Positions 28,315 through 36,190 of a stretch of 64,000 nt of DNA are shown one piece after another. Source of the stretch: Burkholderia cepacia. Its GTDB lineage: Bacteria > Pseudomonadota > Gammaproteobacteria > Burkholderiales > Burkholderiaceae. The stretch's first letter is position 1. Each line of letters begins with the position of its first letter. The DNA lies in contig NZ_CP073637.1 in assembly GCF_029962485.1 (NCBI RefSeq), positions 3,286,001 to 3,350,000 on the forward strand. The letters run 5' to 3'. The position numbers and the translations under genes were made by a program. The notes under the pieces are model-generated. The model did no database searches. It saw nothing but the letters and a program-made list of their open reading frames with translations, and was not told the origin of the DNA.

Positions 28315-29334
28315 TCACTTCCGATCGACGATCACCTGGTCGAACGTGCCGCCGTCGGCGAAATGGGTCTTCTGCGCGTTCGCCCAGCTGCCGAAAACCT
28401 GCTCGACGCTGAACGTCTTCAGCGCCTTGAACTCGGCCGCATGCTTTTTCAGGACGTTCGCATCGCGCGGGCGCAGGTGGTGTTGCGCGATGATCTCTTG
28501 CGCTTCCGGCGTGTACAGGTAGTCGAGATAGGCCTGCGCGATCTTGCGCGTGCCCTTCTTGTCGACGACCTTGTCGACGACGGCGACGGGCGGCTCCGCC
28601 AGGATGCTCGCCGACGGATACACGGCGTCGAACTGTGCGCCCGATGCGCCGGTGTCCATCAGCGCGACTTCGTTCTCGAACGTGACGAGCACGTCGCCGA
28701 TGCCGCGCTGCGTGAACGTCGTCGTCGCACCGCGACCGCCCGAGTCGAGCACCGGTACGTTGCGGAAGATCGCCTTCTCGAAGTCGAGCGCCTGCTGGTC
28801 GGTCGCGCCCTTCTGCTTCTGGAAGCCCCACGCGGCGAGATACGCATAACGACCGTTACCCGACGTCTTCGGGTTCGCGATGATCACCTGGACACCCGGC
28901 TTCGCGAGATCGCTCCAGTCCTTGATCGCCTTCGGATTGCCCTTGCGCACGAGGAACACCATCGTGGTCGAGTACGGCGAGCTGTTGTCCGCGAAGCGTG
29001 TGCGCCAGTCCTTCGACAGCAGCTGGCCGCGCTCGGCGAGCAGGTCGATGTCGTTCGGCTGATTCATCGTGACGACGTCGGCCTGCAGGCCCTGCAGCAC
29101 CGACAGCGCCTGCGCGCTCGACGCGCCGTGCGACTGTTTGATCGTGACGGTCTCGCCGGTCTTCTGCTTGTACGCAGCGGCGAAGCTCGTGTTGATGTCC
29201 TTGTACAGCTCGCGCGTCACGTCGTACGACACGTTCAGGATCGACGTATCCGCGTGCGCAGCCGTCGCCGCCACGACCAGCGCCGCCGCCGCGCCCGTGT
29301 GCAGCCAGCGGCCGATCCCCTTGATGCTTGCCAT
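28315..29334 (-). CDS. sbp: Sulfate ABC transporter, periplasmic sulfate-binding protein
   Basis: A 339-residue exported protein with a signal peptide (hydrophobic GAAAALVVAATAAHA, probable cleavage after AHA). The mature part matches the Sbp/CysP family: ILNVSYDVTRELY, QSHGASSAQALSVLQGLQADVVTMNQPNDIDLLA, the sulfate-contacting loop SGNGRYAYLAAWG, DSGGRGATTTF and FENEV. It captures sulfate for the CysTWA permease, which is not in this window. A terminator follows; the gene appears to stand alone. Confidence 0.94.
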   Translation of the reverse strand: MASIKGIGRWLHTGAAAALVVAATAAHADTSILNVSYDVTRELYKDINTSFAAAYKQKTGETVTIKQSHGASSAQALSVLQGLQADVVTMNQPNDIDLLAERGQLLSKDWRTRFADNSSPYSTTMVFLVRKGNPKAIKDWSDLAKPGVQVIIANPKTSGNGRYAYLAAWGFQKQKGATDQQALDFEKAIFRNVPVLDSGGRGATTTFTQRGIGDVLVTFENEVALMDTGASGAQFDAVYPSASILAEPPVAVVDKVVDKKGTRKIAQAYLDYLYTPEAQEIIAQHHLRPRDANVLKKHAAEFKALKTFSVEQVFGSWANAQKTHFADGGTFDQVIVDRK

Positions 29335-29550
29335 CGTGATATGCCCCGTTTCCAGTGGTGGTGAATGTGCGTGACGGCACGCGTACGCGCTGTCATCGAA
29401 ACGTAAGCGGGCATTCTAGCGGCCGGGCGCGGCGCGCTTTCCAATCAGTCGTGGAAAGCAAATCTCGAATCCTGCTAAACCGCGGCGGACGCTCGCGCGC
29501 GCCGCCGATCCGGTGTTAAGATCGCCGCTCAGCCCACTCACGGTTCATCC

Positions 29551-29646
29551 ATGTCCGCTACCCTGCGCTCGCTTCCGATCCTCGCCGCCGTCGCGGCAGG
29601 TACGCGCGCGGCCGGGCTGAAACAGAAAAAACGACTCCTCGACTGA
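29551..29646 (+). CDS. Possible 31-residue ORF (uncertain)
   Basis: ATG 29551 to TGA 29644-29646 would encode a short basic peptide starting MSATLRSLPILAAVAAG with a mildly hydrophobic centre and a basic tail (KQKKRLLD). A TAAGAT at 29517-29522 could be a -10 element. There is no Shine-Dalgarno sequence. It may be a leader ORF in front of the DapA-like gene or chance. The inverted repeat CTGACGGG/CCCGTCAG (29643-29668) overlaps its stop codon. Confidence 0.25.
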   Translation: MSATLRSLPILAAVAAGTRAAGLKQKKRLLD

Positions 29647-29668
29647 CGGGGACGTCGCGTCCCGTCAG
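29643..29668 (+). promoter_or_regulatory. Perfect inverted repeat upstream of the DapA-like gene
   Basis: CTGACGGG (29643-29650) and CCCGTCAG (29661-29668) form an 8-bp stem with a 10-base loop in the leader region, 118 bases before the DapA-like start. No T-run follows, so it is not a standard terminator. The wider spacer 29335-29785 shows nothing else. Confidence 0.45.
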
Positions 29669-29785
29669 GCGAATGCCGGACGGGATGCCCGCAGGTCGTT
29701 TCATTCTCCTTGCACGCATGCCTCGCTCCGGCTCTCCGCCGGCGGAACGGTTCCTTCCCACTCCGTTTCCACCATGAGGCTTTGC

Positions 29786-30679
29786 ATGAACACACGTTTC
29801 GAAGGTATCTGGCTGCCGATCATTACGCCGTTCCAGCACGGCGAAGTCGACCATGCGGCGCTCGCGCGGCTTGCGCGTCACTATGCGGGCGCAGGGATCG
29901 CGGGCTTCGTCGCGGGCGCGACGACCGGTGAAGGCGTATTGCTCGATGCACGCGAACAGGATGCGGTGTTCGCGACGCTGCGCGACGCAGCGCCCGGGCT
30001 GCCGATCGTTGTCGGGCTGACCGCGAGCGCGACGCATTTCGCGGCCGCGCGTGCGCGCGAACTCGCGGCATCGCGGCCGGACGGGCTGCTCGTCACGCCG
30101 CCCGTGTACGTGCGACCCACGCAGGACGGTATCCGCCGCCATGTCGAGGCGATCGTCGAGGCGGCCGACCTGCCGGTGCTCGTCTACAACATCCCGTACC
30201 GCACGGGCGTGAACGTCGAACTGGACACGCTGCAGGCGCTCGCGCGCGACTCGCGCGTTGCCGGCATCAAGGAATGCGGCGGCACGCTCGACCGGATGAG
30301 CCGGCTCGTGCACGACACGCCGCTCGCGATCCTGTCCGGCGACGACAACCAGAACTTCGCGGCGATGTGCGCCGGTGCGCACGGCGCGATCGCAAGCAGC
30401 GCGCACGTGCTGCCCGAATGGCATGTGCGCATCCATGCGCTGCTGCGCGACGGACGGCTCGCCGACGCGCGGCGCCTGTCGGTCGTGCTGCAACCACTTG
30501 TGGCGGCGCTGTTCGCGGAGCCGAACCCGGCGCCGGTGAAGGCCGTGCTCGCCGAGCAAGGGTGGTGCGAGGACGGGTTGCGGCTACCGTTCGTGCCGGC
30601 GAGTGACGGGTTGCGGGAGCGGCTGGCAACGATCTGTGTGGCGCTCGAAGCAATCGAGCCGGACGTCGCAGTGGCGTAA
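29786..30679 (+). CDS. Dihydrodipicolinate synthase family lyase (DapA-like)
   Basis: A 297-residue class I aldolase-type protein of the DapA/NanA superfamily. The GATTGEG motif at about 44-50, Tyr134 in VYNIPYRTG and the Schiff-base lysine at about 162 in GIKECGG are all present. I chose ATG 29786 because GAGG sits six bases upstream; ATG 29774 would overlap that site. It could be a 4-hydroxy-tetrahydrodipicolinate synthase; a role as another pyruvate-type lyase is equally possible because the main dapA of Burkholderia usually lies elsewhere. Confidence 0.88.
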   Translation: MNTRFEGIWLPIITPFQHGEVDHAALARLARHYAGAGIAGFVAGATTGEGVLLDAREQDAVFATLRDAAPGLPIVVGLTASATHFAAARARELAASRPDGLLVTPPVYVRPTQDGIRRHVEAIVEAADLPVLVYNIPYRTGVNVELDTLQALARDSRVAGIKECGGTLDRMSRLVHDTPLAILSGDDNQNFAAMCAGAHGAIASSAHVLPEWHVRIHALLRDGRLADARRLSVVLQPLVAALFAEPNPAPVKAVLAEQGWCEDGLRLPFVPASDGLRERLATICVALEAIEPDVAVA

Positions 30680-30735
30680 CCCGCGACACCCCATGACGAG
30701 CTGGCGACCGATGGATTTCGTGCCGACAAATTGCT

Positions 30736-31116
30736 TCAGACTGTCAGAACGAGAGAGAGGCCGTACCGTGCAAGAAGGGTATCGGCCGTCACGAGCTGAA
30801 GCGGCTCGAGCCGGGCCTGCGCGACCAGCAGTCGATCGAACGGATCGCGATGGTGGTGAGGCAAATCACGCACCGCAGCTCCATGCACGGCCCGAACCGG
30901 CAGCTCACGAATCCCGCTTGCTCCGATTGCCCGGATCAGCTTGCCCACGTCGATATCGAGCTTCCCCAGGCCGGCCTTGATGGCGGCCTCCCAGATACTC
31001 GCGCTGCTGACGAAACGCTCGTCGGCAGCCGAGATCAGCCTGCGCGCCCGTGTGCTGAGTCTGGGGTCATTGGTCACGATCCACAAGAAGATGTGCGTAT
31101 CGAGCAACAGTCGCAT
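30736..31116 (-). CDS. PIN-domain toxin (VapC-like ribonuclease)
   Basis: A 126-residue PIN-domain protein. The acidic residues of the nuclease site are visible: D6 in LLLDTH, E43 in SIWEAAIK and D91/D94 in HRDPFDRLLVAQA. VapC-type toxins cleave specific tRNAs or rRNA when their antitoxin is degraded. The ATG at 31116 overlaps the stop codon of the preceding antitoxin gene (TGATG), giving translational coupling; a GTG three bases upstream is an alternative. Confidence 0.9.
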   Translation of the reverse strand: MRLLLDTHIFLWIVTNDPRLSTRARRLISAADERFVSSASIWEAAIKAGLGKLDIDVGKLIRAIGASGIRELPVRAVHGAAVRDLPHHHRDPFDRLLVAQARLEPLQLVTADTLLARYGLSLVLTV

Positions 31117-31325
31117 CACCGCCCTTCGAATGCATCCAGCAGGTAATCGGGCAGCGGCGCATCGAAGTCGTCTGCGATTCGGACTTGTCCCTGCAGGACT
31201 CCGAATCGAATGGGTAGCGAAGCAGGCGCGCGCTGATCGGCGGATTCCCCGCCATTGCGGATCGACACATCCGCCCGTTGCGACGGATCGATGGCGCCGG
31301 CACCGGGAACGTTCGTTTTGTGCAT
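31116..31325 (-). CDS. Short antitoxin partner of the PIN toxin
   Basis: A 69-residue protein. The C-terminal 30 residues (FGVLQGQVRIADDFDAPLPD and on to LLDAFEG) match the toxin-neutralising tail common in Phd/VapB-type antitoxins paired with PIN toxins. The first 40 residues do not look like the Phd DNA-binding fold and are rich in Ala, Ser and Asp. The gene has its own good ribosome-binding site (ACGGAGGTCATC before ATG), so it is not simply a frameshifted remnant of a longer gene. It overlaps the toxin start. Confidence 0.8.
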   Translation of the reverse strand: MHKTNVPGAGAIDPSQRADVSIRNGGESADQRAPASLPIRFGVLQGQVRIADDFDAPLPDYLLDAFEGR

Positions 31326-31440
31326 GATGACCTCCGTATCAGGTGACCATCACTGTAGTCAGGTTCGCTCGATCGATCCATTCGGCCGATCGGCAGAGGG
31401 ACGAATGGATCGCGGCCCGCGACGGCAACGGAAGGTGCCA

Positions 31441-32490
31441 TCATGCCGCCAACGCCACCTCCCCCTCCGTCGCCTCCCGCACCGCCTGCGTCACGATCCG
31501 CGCGAGCCGGTCGACGGTCGGCGTCGCCGACGACGCGCGCCGCAGCAGGATCAGCGGCAGGCTCGGCAGCACCGGCAATCCGAGCGAAGCCGCATCGAGC
31601 ACGCGCACCGACGCGGGCAGCCCGTAGTGCGAACGCACCGTCAGCCCGAGGCCGGCCGCCGCCGCGGCCCATAACCCGGCGAGACTCGGCGTCGTGAACG
31701 CGATGCGCCACGGCACGCCCGCGCGATCGAGCGCATCGGTCGCGGCGCCGAAGAACCGGCACGGCCGGTCGAACACGACGAGCGGCAGCGCCTCGCCCGC
31801 GGCACGGCCGCCCGCCGCGGCGTGCGCGGCGCCCGCCCCGCCTTGCGCGCCCTCGTCGCCCCCACCTGGCATGCCGAACTCGCCCGCCCCCGTTGCCCCG
31901 ATCCACTGCATCGGCACCTGCGCGATCACATCGCTGTCGATACCCGGCCGCGACAGCAGCGCGGCCGACACCGGATCGCCCCATACCAGCGCGAGATCGA
32001 GCTGGTTCGCGTCGAGCCGGTCGAGCAGGTCGGCGTTGCGCGCCACGCGCGCCTCGATCCTCACCTTCGGATGCGCGCGCGCGAACCGCCCGAGCACGTC
32101 GGGCAGAATCGCCTCGCCGAAATCCTCCTGCAGCCCGACGCGTACCCAGCCGTCGAGATTCACGCCGCGCACGGCCGCAGCCGCCTCGTCGTTCAGTTCG
32201 ATCATCCGCCGCGCATAGCGCAGCATCGCGTCGCCGGCATCGGTCAACGCGAGCCCGCGCCCGGCTTTCACGAACAATGGCGTACCGGCCTGCTCCTCGA
32301 GCTTGCGGATCTGCGCGCTCACCGCCGACGACGAGCGTGCGACGCGGTCGGCCGCCTTCGCAAAACTGCCGAGATCCACGCCCGCGACGAGGCTGCGCAG
32401 CGCCGCCACATCGAAGTTGGGCCGGGCCAGCGCGGCATCGGCCAGCGCGAGCGATTCGCCGTCGCCACGTGGAATGTCATGTCCGGGCAT
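31441..32490 (-). CDS. LysR-type transcriptional regulator
   Basis: About 349 residues. The winged helix-turn-helix is at about 22-85 (SLVAGVDLGSFAKAADRVARSSSAVSAQIRKLE), followed by the periplasmic-binding-protein-like effector domain. Between about 200 and 240 the protein has an unusual low-complexity Gly/Ala insertion (GGGDEGAQGGAGAAHAAAG) in the effector domain, which relatives would not need. The ATG at 32490 has AGG nine bases upstream; ATG 32499 has none at a workable distance. It is divergent from the MFS transporter gene, its likely target. Confidence 0.9.
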   Translation of the reverse strand: MPGHDIPRGDGESLALADAALARPNFDVAALRSLVAGVDLGSFAKAADRVARSSSAVSAQIRKLEEQAGTPLFVKAGRGLALTDAGDAMLRYARRMIELNDEAAAAVRGVNLDGWVRVGLQEDFGEAILPDVLGRFARAHPKVRIEARVARNADLLDRLDANQLDLALVWGDPVSAALLSRPGIDSDVIAQVPMQWIGATGAGEFGMPGGGDEGAQGGAGAAHAAAGGRAAGEALPLVVFDRPCRFFGAATDALDRAGVPWRIAFTTPSLAGLWAAAAAGLGLTVRSHYGLPASVRVLDAASLGLPVLPSLPLILLRRASSATPTVDRLARIVTQAVREATEGEVALAA

Positions 32491-32495
32491 ATCAA

Positions 32496-32549
32496 TCATC
32501 CTGTTTTATCGAACGATTCATCAAGAACTTTCCGATTTTCAGGATGAAT
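32496..32549. promoter_or_regulatory. Inverted repeats in the LysR/MFS divergent promoter
   Basis: TCATCCTG (32496-32503) faces CAGGATGA (32540-32547), and nested inside, ATTCATC (32516-32522) faces GATGAAT (32543-32549). They lie in the 106-base spacer between the LysR start and the MFS start, where a LysR-type regulator is expected to bind. Which repeat is used cannot be told. Confidence 0.5.
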
Positions 32550-32596
32550 GTAGGCCGCCAGACTGTGGATGTCAATTTCCAACCGGGCCTGCCGTC

Positions 32597-33868
32597 ATGG
32601 ATACCTCGTGCATCGCTTCCCCCTCCTCACCCGAGCGCGACGTGCGCGGCCCTGCCCATCGCTGGCGCGTGCTGGCGGCCGGTGTCGCCGCGAACATGAG
32701 CTTTTCGGCCGCCGCGGCCGGCATTCCGACCACGGCTGTCTGGATGCGCTCGGCCTACCACCTCGATAACGGCGCGCTCGGCCTCGTGCTCGGCGCGCTC
32801 GGCTTCGGCGTCGCGCTGTCCGAGCTGCCGTGGGGGATGGCCGCCGACCGCTTCGGCGATCGCCGCGTGCTGCTGACCGGGCTCGTCGCGACGGCCGCGA
32901 TGCTCGCGCTGATGGTGTGCACAATCGTCCCGAGCGCGCATGCGGTGCCGCCGCTTGCGCGTGTCGTCGCGGCGATGTGCTGCGTCGGCCTGCTCGGCGG
33001 CAGCGTGAACGGGTCGAGCGGACGCGCGGTGATGCGCTGGTTCGGCGAGCGCGAACGCGGGCTCGCGATGAGCATCCGCCAGACGGCCGTGCCGCTCGGC
33101 GGCGGCGTCGGCGCGGCGCTGCTGCCGTCGCTCGCGTCGCATCTCGGCTTCGCCGCGGTGTTCGGTGCGCTGATGCTGCTGTGCGCCGGTTCGGCCGCGC
33201 TCACGTGGCGCTGGCTGCACGAGCCGCCCGCCGAGCCGGCCGTGGCGCACCTCGCCACGCATCGCCCCGTCGCGCGGCAACCGGACGCGCCGCACACGCG
33301 CAACCCGCTCGCGAGCGGCACCGTGTGGCGCATCGTGCTCGGCATCGGCCTGCTGTGCGCGCCGCAGTTCGCGGTGCTCACGTTCGCGACGGTGTTCCTG
33401 CACGACTTCGGCCGGCTCGGCCTCGCCGGCATCAGCGCGGCGATGGTCGTGCTGCAGCTCGGCGCGATGGTGATGCGCGTGTGGAGCGGCCGTCATACCG
33501 ACCGGCACGGCAACCGGCGCGCGTATCTACGCGGCTCGGTGCTCGTCGCGGCCGGGTCGTTCACGCTGCTCGCGGCCGCGACGGCCGGCGGCGCGCACGT
33601 GCCGCTCGCGGCGATCGTCGCGATTCTCGTGTTCGCCGGCATCTGCGTATCGGCGTGGCACGGCGTCGCGTACACGGAGCTGGCGACGCTCGCGGGCGCG
33701 AACCACGCAGGCACCGCGCTCGGGATGGCCAACACGATCGTCTACCTCGGGCTGTTCGCGACACCGCTCGCGATTCCGCCGCTGCTCGCCGTCAGTTCAT
33801 GGGGCGTGGTGTGGCTCGCGGCCGCGCTGGTCGCCGGCGCGACCTATCCGCTGTTCGCCGCGAAATAG
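32597..33868 (+). CDS. Major facilitator superfamily transporter
   Basis: A 423-residue inner-membrane protein with about twelve hydrophobic helices. The MFS signature after helix 2 reads GMAADRFGDRRVLLTG, and its counterpart in the second half is GRHTDRHGNRRAYLRG. The family looks nearest to the cyanate/NimT-like or general 'MFS drug/metabolite' branch, substrate unknown. ATG 32597 gives a short cytosolic N-terminus. Divergent from a LysR gene that probably controls it. Confidence 0.9.
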   Translation: MDTSCIASPSSPERDVRGPAHRWRVLAAGVAANMSFSAAAAGIPTTAVWMRSAYHLDNGALGLVLGALGFGVALSELPWGMAADRFGDRRVLLTGLVATAAMLALMVCTIVPSAHAVPPLARVVAAMCCVGLLGGSVNGSSGRAVMRWFGERERGLAMSIRQTAVPLGGGVGAALLPSLASHLGFAAVFGALMLLCAGSAALTWRWLHEPPAEPAVAHLATHRPVARQPDAPHTRNPLASGTVWRIVLGIGLLCAPQFAVLTFATVFLHDFGRLGLAGISAAMVVLQLGAMVMRVWSGRHTDRHGNRRAYLRGSVLVAAGSFTLLAAATAGGAHVPLAAIVAILVFAGICVSAWHGVAYTELATLAGANHAGTALGMANTIVYLGLFATPLAIPPLLAVSSWGVVWLAAALVAGATYPLFAAK

Positions 33869-33923
33869 CAGCCGCTCGTCACACGCGGGCGGCGCGGCAC
33901 ACACCACGACGCCCGCGCATCCG

Positions 33924-34562
33924 TCAGGCCGCCTCGCGCGCCAGCGCGCGCCGCGCGGCCGGCCGCTCGGCCTCGCGCTGCGCGTGCGCTGTCCACGCCG
34001 CATGCTGCGTCATGTCGAGTCCGATCGCGACGCCCCAGCGATACAGCACGAACAGGAACGGATCGACGATCGAATGCGCACCCGGTTCAGCCCACGTGCG
34101 GCCATCGGCGAGCCCAGCTTCGATCGAAGCATTCGCGGCTTCGATCGTGCCGCGCCCGTGCGCGCTCACTGCGCCGTGCAGCGCCGGATCGCCGATGAAA
34201 CGGCCCGGCCGCCACAACGCGCCGTAGCCGACGCCGTGCACCCAGCCGACCAGCCAGGCGAGCCATTCGTGGCATCGTGCCTCGCGCAGCGGATCGCCGA
34301 GCGGCAGCAATTGCGCATCCGGATAGCGGCGCGCGAGATACGTGAGGATCGCCGGCGTTTCGGTCAGCACGCGCGGCTCGCCCGGAATCGCGAGCGCGGG
34401 CACGCGCGCCTTCGCGTTGATCGCCAGATAGGGCGCCGCGAGGTTCTGCTGCTTCTGCACCGAGACGATCTCGACGTCGAACGGCGCGCCGGTTTCCTCC
34501 AGCGCGATGTGAGCGGCAAGCGAGCAGGCGCCCGGCGAAAGATAGAGACGATATGCGTTCAT
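33924..34562 (-). CDS. Glutathione S-transferase family protein
   Basis: A 212-residue GST. The thioredoxin-fold domain carries YLSPGACSLAAHIALEE, as in beta-class bacterial GSTs (catalytic Ser/Cys region), the cis-Pro segment ARVPALAIPG and LTETPAILTYLARRYP; the helical domain follows. It is divergent from a GcvA-like LysR gene across a 111-base spacer that holds a perfect palindrome, so it is the probable target of that regulator. Confidence 0.9.
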   Translation of the reverse strand: MNAYRLYLSPGACSLAAHIALEETGAPFDVEIVSVQKQQNLAAPYLAINAKARVPALAIPGEPRVLTETPAILTYLARRYPDAQLLPLGDPLREARCHEWLAWLVGWVHGVGYGALWRPGRFIGDPALHGAVSAHGRGTIEAANASIEAGLADGRTWAEPGAHSIVDPFLFVLYRWGVAIGLDMTQHAAWTAHAQREAERPAARRALAREAA

Positions 34563-34652
34563 GGTGTGGGGCCCGACGGGGCTGTGGAAGACGGAACCGA
34601 GTGTAGGAACGCGTACCGATGCGCGGCAAACGATGAATTGTCGTGCTCGGAC

Positions 34653-34667
34653 ATTAGTGTTACTAAT
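34653..34667. promoter_or_regulatory. Palindrome ATTAGT-GTT-ACTAAT, GcvA-type operator
   Basis: A perfect 15-bp palindrome with a T-N11-A core ends six bases before the ATG of the LysR gene. CTAAT is the known recognition core of GcvA in E. coli, and the adjacent regulator is of the GcvA subgroup. Its place over the leader implies autorepression. Confidence 0.75.
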
Positions 34668-34673
34668 ACCCGC

Positions 34674-35594
34674 ATGCGACGCATCCACCTCCCTCCGCTG
34701 CAGACGCTGCGCGCGTTCGAGACCGCCGTGCGGCTGCAGAGCTTCACGCGCGCGGCCGACGCCCTCGCGCTCACGCAAGGCGCGGTCAGCCAGCACATCC
34801 GCGCGCTCGAGGCGCAGCTCGGTTACCCGCTCTTCACGCGCGAACGCAACGGCGCGACGCCGACGCATGCCGCGCACGCGCTCGCGCTCCAGGTGCGCCA
34901 GGGCCTGAGCGTGCTCGAACGCGCGTTCGAGCCGGCGCTCGCCGTACGCAGCCGCTCGCGTACCTGCGACGTGACGCTGAACGTCAGCGTGCTGCCGAGT
35001 GTCGCCGAGCGCTGGCTCGCGCCGCGCCTGCCACGCTTCGCGGTCGCGCATCCGCACATCGCGATCGCGCTGCACCCGGACGTGGCGCTCGCGCCGCTGC
35101 GCAAGCGCGACCGCATCGACGTCGCGCTGCGCTACGGGCCCGGCACGTGGCCAGGCGTCGTCGCCGAAAAGCTGATGAACGAAACGATCTTTCCGGTCGC
35201 GAGCCCCGTGTACCGCAATCGCGACGGCGTTGCGCCACGCGTGCCGGCCGATCTCGTGCGCGCGACGCTGCTGCGCCATCCCGCGCAGCCGTGGGAGCCA
35301 TGGCTCCAGGCCGCGCGGCTCGACCTCACCGAATCCGCGCGCGCGCCGCGCTTCACCGATGCGAACGCGCTGATCGACGCGACGCTGAAAGGGCGCGGCG
35401 TCGCACTCGCGCGCCGCTCGCTGATCGAACCCGAGCTCGCGGACGGCACGCTCGTGCGCGTATCGACGGTGCGCGTGACCGACGTGTATGCGCACTACGT
35501 CGTCTGGCGCCCCGGCCATCCGCACGAAACGGCGATCCGCACCTGGCTCGACTGGCTGCGCAGCGAGGTGCGGCGCAGGACGCCGCGGCGCTGA
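34674..35594 (+). CDS. LysR-type regulator, GcvA-like subgroup
   Basis: A 306-residue regulator. The N-terminus LPPLQTLRAFETAVRLQSFTRAADALALTQGAVSQHIRALEAQLG is typical of GcvA/AmpR-like LysR proteins. The effector domain contains RYGPGTWPGVVAEKLMNE, which GcvA-like proteins share. It probably represses itself and controls the divergent GST gene through the palindrome at 34653. Confidence 0.93.
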   Translation: MRRIHLPPLQTLRAFETAVRLQSFTRAADALALTQGAVSQHIRALEAQLGYPLFTRERNGATPTHAAHALALQVRQGLSVLERAFEPALAVRSRSRTCDVTLNVSVLPSVAERWLAPRLPRFAVAHPHIAIALHPDVALAPLRKRDRIDVALRYGPGTWPGVVAEKLMNETIFPVASPVYRNRDGVAPRVPADLVRATLLRHPAQPWEPWLQAARLDLTESARAPRFTDANALIDATLKGRGVALARRSLIEPELADGTLVRVSTVRVTDVYAHYVVWRPGHPHETAIRTWLDWLRSEVRRRTPRR

Positions 35595-35860
35595 CGCCAC
35601 GCAATCGGCCGCATGCGTCCATCATGAACGGTCAGGCCGCCGTGGACGCGCTTACGCGTCGCATCGCGTGCCCGGGTAAAAGTGCCCGGCTCGCATCGTC
35701 GGCCGGGAAATATTGCGCACCCGCCACCTCGCGCAAGCGAATGGTCAGGATATCGAAAGCATTCCGCGATCACGCACCGGACGCAAACGATTCACCGAAA
35801 CGTCGCATCGGATCGGCATACTCGAAAACGTTTCCCGATCAGCCTGCCAGGAGAGAAGTC

Positions 35861-36145
35861 ATGCGTCGCGTTTCCGTCGTCGCCGTTCTTTGTGCCGCCG
35901 TTTTCGTCGCCGCCTGCAGCGACGACGCGCCGCACGACGTCCACACGACCGACGCGTCGCAACCGGCCGGCGCATCGGCCGGCTCCGCCAGTGCGTTCAA
36001 CAACGATGCCTCCGCGAATACCGCCGCGTCCGATGCCGCACCGCTCGCGCCGCCCGTCGTGCACTACCCGCCCGATGACGACGACGACGCGAAGCCTGCG
36101 ACGAACGCGGCCGCGTCGAGTGCCGCGGCGTCGTCGCCGGGCTGA
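35861..36145 (+). CDS. Small lipoprotein, low complexity
   Basis: A 94-residue protein with a type II signal peptide: MRRVSVVAVLCAAVFVAAC, lipobox VAAC with Cys at 19. The mature part is rich in Ala, Ser and Asp and holds a run of acidic residues (DDDDD) near the C-terminus. GGAGAG precedes the ATG. It is 45 bases upstream of the phospholipase C gene on the same strand and probably co-transcribed. No family was recognised; a role as partner of the phospholipase is only a guess from position. Confidence 0.75.
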   Translation: MRRVSVVAVLCAAVFVAACSDDAPHDVHTTDASQPAGASAGSASAFNNDASANTAASDAAPLAPPVVHYPPDDDDDAKPATNAAASSAAASSPG

Positions 36146-36190
36146 TCCCGCCGCTTCCGTCCCCCGACCGCAGAACCGAGGTGAAATAAC

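Noticed and set aside
31326..31440. Frameshifted N-terminal part of a longer antitoxin
   Set aside because: Upstream sequence in the other frames shows no antitoxin-like segment, and the short ORF has a proper ribosome-binding site and promoter-like spacing.
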